NCBI GenBank assembly: GCA_050943475.1
Contig: JBMNPF010000007.1
Location: 62,001 to 126,000, forward strand
Reading direction: 5' to 3'
DNA length: 64,000 nucleotides
DNA from: Metaruminococcus_A sp050943475
GTDB lineage: Bacteria; Bacillota; Clostridia; Oscillospirales; Ruminococcaceae
Shown piece after piece: positions 8,124 through 16,773 of this stretch. Position 1 is the stretch's first letter. Every line of letters begins with the position of its first letter. The notes below the pieces were generated by a model, which made no database searches, was not told the origin of the DNA, and was given only the letters and a program-made list of their open reading frames with translations. The translations under genes were made by a program, and so were the position numbers.

Positions 8124-9974
8124 ATGGGCAAAATTATTGGTATTGACTTGGGTACAACCAACTCTTGTGTTGCGGTGATGGAGGGCGGCGAAGCCGTTGT
8201 CATCCCGAACCCGGAAGGAGCGCGGACGACTCCGTCGGTCGTTGCATTCTCCAAAACCGGCGAGCGTATGGTGGGCCAGGTTGCAAAACGTCAGGCGATC
8301 ACCAATCCGGATAAAACCGTAAGCTCGATCAAACGCCATATGGGTACCGATTACAGCGTCAGCATTGACGACAAAAAATACTCTCCGCAGGAGATTTCGG
8401 CCATGACTCTTCAAAAGCTGAAATCCGACGCGGAAGCCTACCTCGGTGAGACCATTTCGGAAGCGGTCATCACCGTTCCGGCGTACTTCACCGACGCACA
8501 GCGTCAGGCCACCAAAGACGCCGGTAAAATTGCCGGTCTCGACGTCAAGCGCATCATCAATGAGCCGACCGCGGCTGCGCTTGCTTACGGTATTGACAAA
8601 GAGAACGACCAGAAAATTATGGTTTACGACCTCGGCGGCGGTACCTTCGACGTTTCCATCATTGAGATGGGCGACGGCGTACAGGAGGTCCTTGCAACTG
8701 CCGGCAACAACCGCCTCGGCGGCGATGACTTTGACCAGCGCGTCATTGACTGGCTGGTTGCAGAGTTCAAACGCGACAGCGGCATTGACCTCTCCGGCGA
8801 TAAAATGGCAATGCAGCGCCTCAAAGAGGCGGCTGAAAAGGCGAAAATTGAGCTTTCCGGCATGGCACAGGCTCAGATCAACCTGCCGTTCATTACGGCG
8901 GACGCCACCGGCCCGAAACATCTTGACTTGACCCTGACCCGTGCGAAATTCAATGAAATCACCGCGGATTTGGTTGAGGCGACCATGGGTCCGGTTCGCC
9001 AGGCGCTCTCCGACGCCGGCCTCCAGCCGTCCCAGCTTGACAAAATCCTGCTCGTTGGCGGTTCCACCCGTATTCCGGCGGTTCAGGACGCGGTCAAGAA
9101 CCACACCGGCAAAGAGCCGTTCAAGGGTATCAACCCGGATGAGTGCGTCGCTATTGGCGCGGCAATTCAGGGCGGTGTCTTGACCGGTGACGTCAAGGGC
9201 CTGCTCCTGCTCGACGTCACCCCGCTGTCTCTCGGCATTGAGACGATGGGCGGTGTCTGCACCAAAATCATCGAGCGCAACACCACCATACCGACCAAGA
9301 AGTCCCAGATTTTCTCCACCGCTGCGGATGGCCAAACCTCGGTTGAGGTCAATGTCCTTCAGGGTGAGCGTGAGTTTGCACGGGACAACAAGTCCCTTGG
9401 CATGTTCCATCTTGACGGCATTCCGGCGGCTCCGCGCGGTGTCCCGCAGATTGAGGTCACCTTTGACATCGACGCCAACGGCATTGTCCATGTTTCTGCA
9501 AAGGATTTGGGCACCGGAAAAGAGCAGAACATTACCATCACTGCTTCGACCAATATGTCGAAAGACGACATTGATCGCGCGGTGAAAGAGGCGGAGCAGT
9601 ATGCGGCTGAGGATAAGAAAAACCGTGAGGGCGTTGACATCCGCAACAATGCTGACCAGCTTGTTTACCAGAGCGAGAAAACGCTGAAGGATATTGGCGA
9701 CAAGGTTTCTGAGGATGAGAAGAAAGAGGTTCAGGCGAAAATCGACGAGCTGAAGGAAGCTCTCAAGGGAACCGACACCGATGCCATTAAGGCGAAAACC
9801 GAAGAGGCGCAGCAGGCGTTCTACAAGATTTCTGAAAAGTTGTACCAGGCGGCACAGGCAGAGGCTCAGGCGCAGGCAGCTCAGCAGGGCGGCAGTGCAG
9901 GGGCGGACAGCGCACCGCAGGACAATGTTGTGGACGCTGACTTCACCGAGGCGGATGACGAAGACAAAAAATAA
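8124..9974 (+). CDS. dnaK: Molecular chaperone DnaK (Hsp70)
   Basis: The 616-residue chaperone binds exposed hydrophobic peptides in an ATP-driven cycle with DnaJ and GrpE. Visible are the N-terminal phosphate loop IGIDLGTTNSC, the second nucleotide motif VYDLGGGTFDVSI, INEPTAAALAYG, the interdomain linker region LLLLDVTPLSLGIET and the substrate domain to about residue 500, then a helical lid and an acidic tail. It lacks the loop in the ATPase domain that proteobacterial DnaK carries, as is usual for Gram-positives. Ribosome site CGGAGGAAA precedes ATG 8124. Confidence 0.98.
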   Translation: MGKIIGIDLGTTNSCVAVMEGGEAVVIPNPEGARTTPSVVAFSKTGERMVGQVAKRQAITNPDKTVSSIKRHMGTDYSVSIDDKKYSPQEISAMTLQKLKSDAEAYLGETISEAVITVPAYFTDAQRQATKDAGKIAGLDVKRIINEPTAAALAYGIDKENDQKIMVYDLGGGTFDVSIIEMGDGVQEVLATAGNNRLGGDDFDQRVIDWLVAEFKRDSGIDLSGDKMAMQRLKEAAEKAKIELSGMAQAQINLPFITADATGPKHLDLTLTRAKFNEITADLVEATMGPVRQALSDAGLQPSQLDKILLVGGSTRIPAVQDAVKNHTGKEPFKGINPDECVAIGAAIQGGVLTGDVKGLLLLDVTPLSLGIETMGGVCTKIIERNTTIPTKKSQIFSTAADGQTSVEVNVLQGEREFARDNKSLGMFHLDGIPAAPRGVPQIEVTFDIDANGIVHVSAKDLGTGKEQNITITASTNMSKDDIDRAVKEAEQYAAEDKKNREGVDIRNNADQLVYQSEKTLKDIGDKVSEDEKKEVQAKIDELKEALKGTDTDAIKAKTEEAQQAFYKISEKLYQAAQAEAQAQAAQQGGSAGADSAPQDNVVDADFTEADDEDKK

Positions 9975-9993
9975 ACGAATACCGTTACTGTGT

Positions 9994-10022
9994 GCACCTC
10001 TGTCCGGCTTGGGCAGGGGTGC
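9994..10022 (+). other. Hairpin between dnaK and dnaJ
   Basis: GCACCTCTG and CAGGGGTGC (one G-T pair) around an 11-base loop in the 110-base dnaK-dnaJ spacer. There is no T run, so it is more likely an mRNA processing or stability element than a terminator. Confidence 0.45.
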
Positions 10023-10084
10023 TCCGGCGGTTTTAACGGTCCGGCGGGCGGCCGGATACATAAGCGATAAAGGGTGGGCAAATT

Positions 10085-11251
10085 TTGGCGGATAAACGAG
10101 ATTATTACGAAGTGCTGGGCGTTTCCAAAAGCGCCGGCGATGACGAGATTAAAAAAGCGTACCGGCAGATGGCCAAGAAGTACCATCCGGACCTGAATCC
10201 CGGTGACAAAGAGGCAGAAGCCAAGTTCAAAGAGGTCAACGAGGCGTATGAAGTGCTGTCGGACAGCACCAAAAAAGCGCGTTACGACCAATTCGGCCAT
10301 GCGGGGGTTGACCCGAACTATGGCGCTGGCGCCGGAGGCGCCGGGGGAGCTGGCTTTGGCGGTTTTGATTTCGGCGACCTGGGCGATATTTTTGAGGGCT
10401 TTTTCGGTGGCGGCTTTGGTGGTTCTGCGCGCAGCAATCCCAACGCCCCAAGGCGCGGCGCCGATGTAGAAGCTTCGGTGACCATCAGCTTTCTGGAGGC
10501 CTGCAAGGGCTGTGAAAAAGATGTAACCGTCTCCTCTATGTCGGAATGCGGCGAGTGCCACGGCACCGGTGCGGCAAAGGGAAGCAGCCCGCAGACCTGT
10601 CCGGACTGCGGCGGCAGAGGACAGGTGCGGGTCAGCCAGCGCACCCCGTTTGGCGTGGTTCAGACCTCTCGGACCTGCTCGCGCTGTGGCGGCAAGGGAA
10701 AAATTATCAGTAATCCCTGCCCAAAATGCCACGGCGGCGGACGGGTGCGTACCAGCAGCACTGTGCATGTGACCATCCCGGCCGGCATTGACGACGGCCA
10801 GGCGTTTTCTATGTCGGGCCGCGGCGATCATGGCCTCAACGGAGGACCGGCCGGCGATTTGATTGTTAACGTCAATGTTCGCCCGGACCCGATTTTCACC
10901 CGGCGCGGCTATGATATTTGGTGCGATATTCCCATCACCTATGCCCAGGCGGTTTTGGGGGATGAAATCACTGTGCCAACCATTGACGGCAAGGTGAAGT
11001 ATACTGTTCCCGAAGGGTTCCAGCCCGAAACGGTGGTGCGTTTGCGCGGAAAGGGCGTACAGCGCGTCAATGCAAGAGGGCGCGGCGACCAGTATGTCAA
11101 AATCATGGTTGAAGTCCCGAAAGACCTCAACAAACAGCAGAAAGAAGCTCTGCGGAACTTTGACGGTATGCTCAACGACAAGCAACATGTAAAAAAGAAA
11201 AACTTTTTTGAAACCTTGCGGGATAATTTCACCGGCGGAAAAGGCGAATAG
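10085..11251 (+). CDS. dnaJ: Chaperone protein DnaJ (type I Hsp40)
   Basis: DnaJ delivers substrates to DnaK and stimulates its ATPase. The 388-residue protein has a J-domain with HPD at residues 34-36, a Gly/Phe-rich stretch (about 75-125), four zinc-binding CxxCxGxG repeats (CGECHGTG, CPDCGGRG, CSRCGGKG, CPKCHGGG; about 157-220) and the C-terminal substrate domains. The start is a TTG at 10085 with AAAGGGTGG upstream; ADKRDYYEVLGV after it matches the family start. It is the last gene of the operon before a strong terminator. Confidence 0.96.
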   Translation: MADKRDYYEVLGVSKSAGDDEIKKAYRQMAKKYHPDLNPGDKEAEAKFKEVNEAYEVLSDSTKKARYDQFGHAGVDPNYGAGAGGAGGAGFGGFDFGDLGDIFEGFFGGGFGGSARSNPNAPRRGADVEASVTISFLEACKGCEKDVTVSSMSECGECHGTGAAKGSSPQTCPDCGGRGQVRVSQRTPFGVVQTSRTCSRCGGKGKIISNPCPKCHGGGRVRTSSTVHVTIPAGIDDGQAFSMSGRGDHGLNGGPAGDLIVNVNVRPDPIFTRRGYDIWCDIPITYAQAVLGDEITVPTIDGKVKYTVPEGFQPETVVRLRGKGVQRVNARGRGDQYVKIMVEVPKDLNKQQKEALRNFDGMLNDKQHVKKKNFFETLRDNFTGGKGE

Positions 11252-11260
11252 AAGAAGCGA

Positions 11261-11299
11261 AAAAAGAAGTCATGCTTTTTGCATGACTTCTTTTTTGTT
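11261..11299. terminator. Terminator of the heat-shock operon
   Basis: A 15-base perfect stem (11261-11275 with 11281-11295) around a T5 loop, with flanking A and T runs. Confidence 0.93.
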
Positions 11300-11300
11300 T

Positions 11301-11362
11301 AACTACTTGATCTGTCGTGGTAATTGTGCTACAATAATTTTACTTTATCTGATGAAGTAGTT
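11301..11362 (+). promoter_or_regulatory. padR promoter flanked by an inverted repeat
   Basis: TTGATC (11307-11312) and TACAAT (11330-11335), 17 bases apart, give a clear promoter. AACTACTTGAT (11301-11311) and ATGAAGTAGTT (11352-11362) are inverted copies with one mismatch that bracket it. PadR-type proteins usually repress their own operon, so these arms are candidate operator halves. This is inference; they do not match the published PadR ATGT/ACAT motif. Confidence 0.6.
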
Positions 11363-11378
11363 TGAAAGGAGGGAAGCT

Positions 11379-11708
11379 ATGATAGGGAGTGATGTCATCC
11401 GTGGTTATAACGATACGATTATCCTCTCTTTACTGCTGGAACATGACTCCTATGGTTATGAAATATCCAAGCAGATCCGCGAAATAACGGGGGAAAGGTA
11501 TGTCATGAAGGAAACAACCTTGTATTCTGCTTTTACACGGCTGGAAAAAAACGGGTTTATCGCATCTTACCTCGGAAGCGAGACCTTTGGACGGCAGAGG
11601 ACGTACTACCGCGTCACCCAGGCAGGCAAGGATTATTACCGGGAAAAATGTTTAGAGTGGCAGGAAACCAAAGAGGTCGTGAGCAAATTTATTAAGGAGG
11701 CGGATTAA
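11379..11708 (+). CDS. PadR family transcriptional regulator
   Basis: This 109-residue winged-helix protein (PadR s1 subfamily) shows ILSLLLEHDSYGYEISKQI, the recognition region TTLYSAFTRLEKNGFIASY and the wing GRQRTYYRVTQAG. Such regulators usually act as dimeric repressors of the adjacent membrane-protein gene. AAAGGAGGGAAGCT precedes ATG 11379. The next gene begins on the base after the stop, a tight pair typical of PadR with a permease-prefix protein. The ligand is unknown. Confidence 0.93.
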   Translation: MIGSDVIRGYNDTIILSLLLEHDSYGYEISKQIREITGERYVMKETTLYSAFTRLEKNGFIASYLGSETFGRQRTYYRVTQAGKDYYREKCLEWQETKEVVSKFIKEAD

Positions 11709-12698
11709 ATGGAGACCATTCAAACCTATTTGGAAAATATGTTTTCGGGATACCCGCAGACGCGCGAATTATTGCAGATGAAACAGGAAATTCTCAGCAA
11801 TATGTTGGATAAATACAATGAGCTTAAGACAAAGGGTCATACAGAAAATGAAGCCATAGGCATGGTGATTGCTGATTTTGGCAACATTGAAGAATTGGTT
11901 GAGGCGCTTGGTGTTTGCCCTTTGCAGCGGGACGAACGTCCAGTTGTGGGGCTGGATGAAGTGCAGCGTTATCTCGCAGCGCGGATAACAAGGTCTAAAC
12001 TAATTGCACTTGGTGTTGTGCTTTGTATTTTGGGTGTGGCGGCACTCATTTTATTTAGCACTTCTGGTTTAACGGTCTGGTCAGTGTTGGGGAGCTTTAA
12101 ACTCTCTGTTGACGGCGCTTCCATAGCAGGCCTTGTTGTGCTGTTGGTTATGGTTGCCGCAGCTGTTATATTGTTTATTTACGCAAATGCAAAGACGCGG
12201 CCATTCATGTATTTGCGGGACGATTTTGTGTTGGAGGCGCCAGCGCAGAAGTATACTGTGGAACAACAAAATGCTTACCGTGGACTTCATACACTTATGA
12301 TTGCGGTGGGCGTGGTTGTTTGTATTCTTTCACCGCTGCCCTTCCTGTTTGTTGAGGCATTGCCGGAACTCAGGGTTTATGAGGGGTACAGTGTCGTACT
12401 ATTCTTGCTCATTGCTGCGGTTGCTGTTTTTCTGTTTGTTTTGGCAGGTATCCGCGGGGATTCCTATAAGATTCTTCTTCAGCAGGAAGCGTATAGCCCG
12501 GCAGAAAAAAAGCAAGATAAATTTATTGAGGCAGTAGCCGCTGTGGTCTGGCCGTTAACCACCTGTATTTATCTGTTGTGGAGTTTTATCAGCGGTAATT
12601 GGGAAATCAGTTGGGTGATTTGGCCGGTAGTTGGTGTCTTGTTCGGGGGATTTTGCAGTATCTACAAGGCAATTGCGCCTAAAAAAGAAACACATTAA
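11709..12698 (+). CDS. Membrane protein with permease-prefix (DUF1700-like) N-terminal domain
   Basis: The 329-residue product has a soluble N-terminal helical domain (residues 1-70, including KQEILSNMLDKYNEL and EAIGMVIADFGNIEELVE) of the kind found before PadR-partner membrane proteins. About six hydrophobic segments follow (near 97-117, 135-158, 195-220, 230-250, 275-295 and 302-322). No enzymatic motif was recognised. It begins immediately after the PadR gene and has its own terminator behind it. Its role is likely envelope-related sensing or transport, which is a guess from family context. Confidence 0.8.
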   Translation: METIQTYLENMFSGYPQTRELLQMKQEILSNMLDKYNELKTKGHTENEAIGMVIADFGNIEELVEALGVCPLQRDERPVVGLDEVQRYLAARITRSKLIALGVVLCILGVAALILFSTSGLTVWSVLGSFKLSVDGASIAGLVVLLVMVAAAVILFIYANAKTRPFMYLRDDFVLEAPAQKYTVEQQNAYRGLHTLMIAVGVVVCILSPLPFLFVEALPELRVYEGYSVVLFLLIAAVAVFLFVLAGIRGDSYKILLQQEAYSPAEKKQDKFIEAVAAVVWPLTTCIYLLWSFISGNWEISWVIWPVVGVLFGGFCSIYKAIAPKKETH

Positions 12699-12729
12699 AA
12701 AAACGGGAGAACTTCTCCCGGTTTTTTAA
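12697..12729. terminator. Terminator after the PadR operon
   Basis: AAAAAAACGGGAGA and CTCCCGGTTTTTT around a short loop, with flanking A and T runs. It can serve this operon and the converging lipoprotein gene. Confidence 0.9.
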
Positions 12730-12797
12730 TGCTGCTTGCTGCAGCTTATTGGCCTGAAAAGCCAAAATACTCCCAAGCTAAATATACGGTGATTTAT

Positions 12798-13382
12798 CTA
12801 AAACGACGTTGCTTCACCGCTTGCAGTTACATTGGCCACAATTTCGCTGGTGGTGTTGGAATGGGCGATCATATCCGCAGGCATGGCGGTAAACAGAATC
12901 CAGGCCATTTTATCGGAGGATTTAAAATCCAACAGATAAACGCGGTAATAGTTTTGGTTGCCGTCTTTTTCCGCCGAATACAGAATGGTGTAGACGGTTT
13001 TATCCTCATATTCTTCGATTTGGAGGTCCTTGAGCTCTTGTACCTGCTCTCTCAGAGTCAGTATAGAGCTGTTTTGGCGCTCAAAAACTTCTTCAGGAGA
13101 TGTGCCAGGGTCAAATTCATCGTCCGTGTAACCGTAGACGCTCATATACATCCCAATCGAGGAATGAAAAAGCTGCAGGTCAAAATTTTCAGCGCCGGTG
13201 TCTTCCCACCCCTGCGGGACAGAGACATCAATGCCATATGTTCCGACCGCAAAGGTTTGGTTTTCAGCAGATGCCCCGGTAATTTCGGAAAGCACCTGGC
13301 CAGCAAAACGGCATCCGGAAAACAGAAAAAATGCAAGGACGGCAAACCCCAAAAGGAATCTGCGGCGGTGGACCGGATTCAT
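12798..13382 (-). CDS. Putative lipoprotein of unknown function
   Basis: The 194-residue product starts MNPVHRRRFLLGF, with a twin-basic N-terminus, a hydrophobic core and a lipobox-like LFSGC, so it is probably lipid-anchored outside the membrane. The mature part is mostly polar beta-type sequence (TYGIDVSVPQGWEDTG, YYRVYLLDF) resembling PsbP/DUF-type extracellular domains, but no family was recognised with confidence. ATG 13382 is chosen over the in-frame GTG 13397 because AAGGAGAAGAGT lies directly before it. It lies 20 bases behind ilvD on the same strand and probably shares its transcript. Confidence 0.72.
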   Translation of the reverse strand: MNPVHRRRFLLGFAVLAFFLFSGCRFAGQVLSEITGASAENQTFAVGTYGIDVSVPQGWEDTGAENFDLQLFHSSIGMYMSVYGYTDDEFDPGTSPEEVFERQNSSILTLREQVQELKDLQIEEYEDKTVYTILYSAEKDGNQNYYRVYLLDFKSSDKMAWILFTAMPADMIAHSNTTSEIVANVTASGEATSF

Positions 13383-13402
13383 ACTCTTCTCCTTCACTGT
13401 TT

Positions 13403-15073
13403 TTATGCCTTTGGCACTTCCAGAATAGCGCCGCGGTTGCCGGAGGTTACCAGCGCCGCGTAACGGGCCAGGTAGCCGGTTGTAATTTTAGGTTGGCGCG
13501 GTTTCCATGCGGCCCGGCGTTTGGCAAGCTCTTCCTCGTTGATGCGGATATTGATGCTGTTCGAATTGATGTCAATGTCGATGATATCGCCCTCTTCAAT
13601 CAGGGCAATGTTGCCGCCCACTGCGGCCTCCGGCGATACATGCCCAATGGCTGCGCCTCTTGTCGCACCGGAGAAGCGCCCGTCGGTGATGAGCGCCACC
13701 GTGCTGCCGAGCCCGCGCCCAACAATGGCGGAGGTTGGATTGAGCATCTCGCGCATTCCTGGGCCGCCCTTTGGACCCTCATAGCGGATGATAACAACGT
13801 CGCCCGCCACAATTTTTCCTTCATTAATGGCGTTCTGCGCGTCCTCTTCGCAGTCGAACACGCGTGCCGGGCCGGAGTGCTTGAGCATTTCCGGGGCGAC
13901 GGCAGAGCGCTTGACCACGCAGGAATCCGGCGCAAGGTTACCGCGCAGCACTGCAATGCCGCCGGTCTTGCTGTACGGATTCTCCACCGGGCGAATGATC
14001 TCCGGGTTGAGGTTTTCACAGCCTGCAATGTTTTCCGCAATGGTCTTGCCGGTGCAGGTGATGAGGTCGGTCTTGAGCAGGCCGAGCTTGTTAATTTCGT
14101 TCATTACAGCCGGGATGCCGCCCGCTTCGTTGAGTTCCTCCACATAATGGTGGCCCGCAGGCGCCAGATGGCAGAGGTTTGGCGTTTTTTCACTGATGGC
14201 GTTTGCCATATCCACGTTGAGCTCAATGCCCGCTTCGTGCGCGATGGCGGGGAGATGGAGCATGCTGTTGGTGGAACAGCCGAGCGCCATGTCCATGGTG
14301 AGGGCGTTGACAAATGCGTCTTTGGTCATGATGTCCCGCGGACGGATGTTTTTCTCAATCAGTTCCATAATTTTCATGCCTGCGTGCTTGGCAAGGCGAA
14401 GCCTTGCCGAATAAACCGCCGGGATGGTGCCGTTGCCGGGAAGCCCCATGCCGAGCACCTCGGTTAAGCAGTTCATGCTGTTTGCGGTGTACATACCGGA
14501 GCAGGAACCGCAGGTCGGGCAGGTTTTTTCTTCGTATTCATCCAGCTTTTCCTGGGTGATTTTTCCGCCGTTAAAAGCGCCCACCGCTTCGGAAATGCTG
14601 GAAAAGCTGGTCTTGCAGCCATCCACCTTGCCGGCGAGCATAGGGCCGCCGCTCACAAATATTGTTGGAATATTGAGCCGCGCCGCCGCCATCAGCAGGC
14701 CGGGGACGTTTTTGTCGCAGTTCGGCACCATGACGAGCGCATCAAACGCGTGCGCCATTGCCATAGCCTCGGTGGAGTCGGCAATCAGGTCGCGGGTGAC
14801 AAGGGAGTACTTCATCCCCTGGTGCCCCATTGCAATACCGTCGCAGACCGCAATGGCCGGAAAGACAATGGGGGTGCCGCCCGCCATGGAAACGCCGGTT
14901 TTGACTGCATCTACAATTTTATCAATGTTCATGTGCCCCGGCACAATTTCGTTGTAGGAACTGACAATACCGACGAGCGGCCGTTCCATCTCCTCACGGG
15001 TCATGCCGAGGGCGTTGAACAAAGCGCGGTGAGTTGCGCTTTTTACCCCTTTTGTCACTGCGTCACTCTTCAT
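13403..15073 (-). CDS. ilvD: Dihydroxy-acid dehydratase
   Basis: IlvD dehydrates 2,3-dihydroxy-isovalerate and -methylvalerate in branched-chain amino acid synthesis with an iron-sulfur cluster. The 556-residue product shows the cluster ligands in NCDKNVPG and CPTCGSCSGMYTANSMN, and the C-terminal GRFSGATRGAAIGHVSPEAA. Length is normal. Ribosome site AAAGGTGG precedes ATG 15073. No other ilv gene is adjacent, so this is a detached copy; the lipoprotein gene follows. Confidence 0.97.
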   Translation of the reverse strand: MKSDAVTKGVKSATHRALFNALGMTREEMERPLVGIVSSYNEIVPGHMNIDKIVDAVKTGVSMAGGTPIVFPAIAVCDGIAMGHQGMKYSLVTRDLIADSTEAMAMAHAFDALVMVPNCDKNVPGLLMAAARLNIPTIFVSGGPMLAGKVDGCKTSFSSISEAVGAFNGGKITQEKLDEYEEKTCPTCGSCSGMYTANSMNCLTEVLGMGLPGNGTIPAVYSARLRLAKHAGMKIMELIEKNIRPRDIMTKDAFVNALTMDMALGCSTNSMLHLPAIAHEAGIELNVDMANAISEKTPNLCHLAPAGHHYVEELNEAGGIPAVMNEINKLGLLKTDLITCTGKTIAENIAGCENLNPEIIRPVENPYSKTGGIAVLRGNLAPDSCVVKRSAVAPEMLKHSGPARVFDCEEDAQNAINEGKIVAGDVVIIRYEGPKGGPGMREMLNPTSAIVGRGLGSTVALITDGRFSGATRGAAIGHVSPEAAVGGNIALIEEGDIIDIDINSNSINIRINEEELAKRRAAWKPRQPKITTGYLARYAALVTSGNRGAILEVPKA

Positions 15074-15100
15074 ATTCTATACCACCTTTGTTTGTTGTTC

Positions 15101-15153
15101 ACTTTAACAGGTCAAAGTAACTTTATTTTACGTCGTTTTCCGCGCTCTGTCAA
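15101..15153 (-). promoter_or_regulatory. ilvD promoter and leader dyad
   Basis: On the minus strand TTGACA (15148-15153) and TAAAAT (15125-15130) are exactly 17 bases apart, a near-ideal promoter. Just downstream, in the short leader, ACTTT and AAAGT arms (15101-15118) form a small dyad that might be an operator. No T-box or attenuator peptide was seen in the leader. Confidence 0.8.
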
Positions 15154-15385
15154 CGGGCGTGTCGAACCCCGGGCGGAAAATCGAAATTCCTTGAATCTTC
15201 TTGGGAGCAGCATGGCGTTTTTCGCCACACTGTTTGGAACGGCTGTCATACAAACCGGCGGCTTGTATAGAATTGTCAATTATCGCCGGGAAATTAAACA
15301 GGGAACCGTCAGTTAACGTCTTTCTTGGTTCAGAGGCGTTGACCGCCGTTTGACGCATTGGCTTAGGGGGTGATCGGTTCGCTGA
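15154..15385. other. Intergenic stretch without a recognisable gene
   Basis: The bases between the ilvD promoter and the dusB terminator hold only short frames with no ribosome site or family resemblance. No RNA motif was recognised. Confidence 0.5.
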
Positions 15386-15429
15386 AAAATGGTAGCGCCC
15401 CGCTGTCCGTTTGAAGGAGGCGGGGCGCT
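15386..15429 (-). terminator. Terminator of dusB
   Basis: AGCGCCCCGC (15394-15403) and GCGGGGCGCT (15420-15429) form a 10-base stem right behind the dusB stop. On the minus strand a T run follows (15386-15390). Confidence 0.85.
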
Positions 15430-15431
15430 GC

Positions 15432-16412
15432 TCATATGCCGCTGTTTTGCTTCAAGACCTGTTCAATCAGTACATCCACATCGGAAAGCAGGGTGAGCTC
15501 TCCGCAGGCTTTGCGGAAGGAGGCCGCGCCGTGCAGCCCCTTGAGGTACCATGCCGCATGCTTGCGCGCTTCCCGCATTCCCATTTTTTCCCCCTTGTGT
15601 TCGCACAGCAGGGTGATGTGCCGCTTCATAACCGCCATCCGTTCCGGCAGGCTGGGATCGGGCTGGTATTGCCCGGTTGCCAGATAATCCCGCACCTGTG
15701 CAAATAGCCATGGCCGCCCGTAGGAGCCGCGTCCGATCATGACGAGGTCGCAGCCGGTCTGTTCGTACATCCGTTTGGCGTCCTCCGGGGTTTCGATATC
15801 CCCATTGCCAATGACCGGTACCGAAACCGCCTGCTTGACCGCCCGGATGATATCCAGGCTTACCGGCGGATGGTACATCTGCTGGCGGGTGCGCCCGTGT
15901 ACGGCGATTGTCGCGGCGCCGTTTTGTTCCAGGATTTTGGCAACCTCAACCGCATTGAGGGAAGTGTTGTCCCATCCAGCGCGGATTTTTGCCATCACCG
16001 GAATATCCACAGCGTTTGCCACCGCCCGCAGAATCTCCCCTGCGAGCCGCGGATTTTTCATCAGTGCGCTCCCGCTGTTATTGGCCACCACCTTTGGCAC
16101 CGGGCACCCCATGTTGATGTCGATGAAATCCGGCTGCCAGCGCATGGCCTTTTCAGCCGCCAACGCCATAAAATGCGGATCGTCTCCAAAAAGCTGCACC
16201 GCCATCGGGCGTTCGGCCTCGGTGACCTCCAGAAGCTCCGCTGTTTTTTTGTCTGAGTACATCATGCCTTTGGCGCTCGCCATTTCACCGGTGACCATTG
16301 CCGCGCCGTAGCTGCGGCAGAGGGTGCGGAAGGTGCGGTCGGCCACCGAGGCCATTGGCGCAAGGCTTGCTGTCTGCTCTACTGTCACATTGCCAATTTG
16401 TATGATATTCAC
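15432..16412 (-). CDS. dusB: tRNA-dihydrouridine synthase (DusB type)
   Basis: Dus enzymes reduce uridines in tRNA with FMN and NADPH. The 326-residue product has the TIM-barrel start LAPMASVADRTFRTL, VQLFGDDP, the catalytic-Cys region INMGCPVPKVV, IAVHGRTRQQMY and the phosphate-binding GNGDIETPEDA and MIGRGSYGRPWLF. The start is GTG 16412 with AAAAGGAGCAGAC in front. It is a single-gene unit with its own terminator. Confidence 0.95.
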   Translation of the reverse strand: MNIIQIGNVTVEQTASLAPMASVADRTFRTLCRSYGAAMVTGEMASAKGMMYSDKKTAELLEVTEAERPMAVQLFGDDPHFMALAAEKAMRWQPDFIDINMGCPVPKVVANNSGSALMKNPRLAGEILRAVANAVDIPVMAKIRAGWDNTSLNAVEVAKILEQNGAATIAVHGRTRQQMYHPPVSLDIIRAVKQAVSVPVIGNGDIETPEDAKRMYEQTGCDLVMIGRGSYGRPWLFAQVRDYLATGQYQPDPSLPERMAVMKRHITLLCEHKGEKMGMREARKHAAWYLKGLHGAASFRKACGELTLLSDVDVLIEQVLKQNSGI

Positions 16413-16450
16413 GTCTGCTCCTTTTGGGGTTGGTTGAATCCAACCGGCTG

Positions 16451-16580
16451 TTATGGTATAATAACCTCACGCCGCATGCCGAAGCAGAGCTCCGGGCGGC
16501 TGAGCGGGCATTGTTCTATGCAGAACCGCGGCAACGCACGGTTTTGTTGTGGGCGTTTACACGCTGTTCATGGAATAATC
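16451..16580 (+). repeat. Intergenic modular repeat, copy R1
   Basis: This segment is recognisably similar to 36236-36362 (reverse strand) over its whole length and to 55710-55790 in its right half. Shared blocks are TATAATA near the left end, CGGCTGAG in the middle, GGCAACGCACGGTTTT and GTTCATGG near the right end. It starts with TATGGTATAATAA, which resembles an extended -10 box. It lies between dusB and polA and encodes no convincing protein. Confidence 0.75.
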
Positions 16581-16656
16581 CGTAAGATGTAATTTGTTGT
16601 AAATTTTACAGCGCCCGGCGTTCCTGCGGCGGGCAAAAATACGAAATTTTCCGGTT

Positions 16657-16687
16657 GATACCATGAGCCTGCTATGCTCATGGTATC
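16657..16687. repeat. Perfect 12-base inverted repeat upstream of polA
   Basis: GATACCATGAGC and GCTCATGGTATC enclose a 7-base loop about 90 bases before polA. No T run follows. The right arm TCATGGTATC resembles the TTCATGGTATAATAA end of the intergenic repeat, so this may be a relic of another repeat copy, or an operator or mRNA hairpin. Confidence 0.7.
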
Positions 16688-16773
16688 CTAATTCATATCC
16701 GGAATAAAATTGTAATATATCGGCCGAAATTCGTCAATATAAGATTGATGAAAACAATAAATGAGGTGCACCT

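Noticed and set aside
8103..10061. Long open frame on the minus strand opposite dnaK (652 codons)
   Set aside because: It mirrors dnaK codon structure, has no ribosome site or family resemblance, and dnaK is certain. It is a shadow frame. The same applies to minus-strand frames at 258-986, 21521-23404, 29917-30996 and 61734-63392.
15128..15358. 76-codon minus-strand frame upstream of ilvD
   Set aside because: It overlaps the ilvD promoter, has no ribosome site and resembles no known protein.
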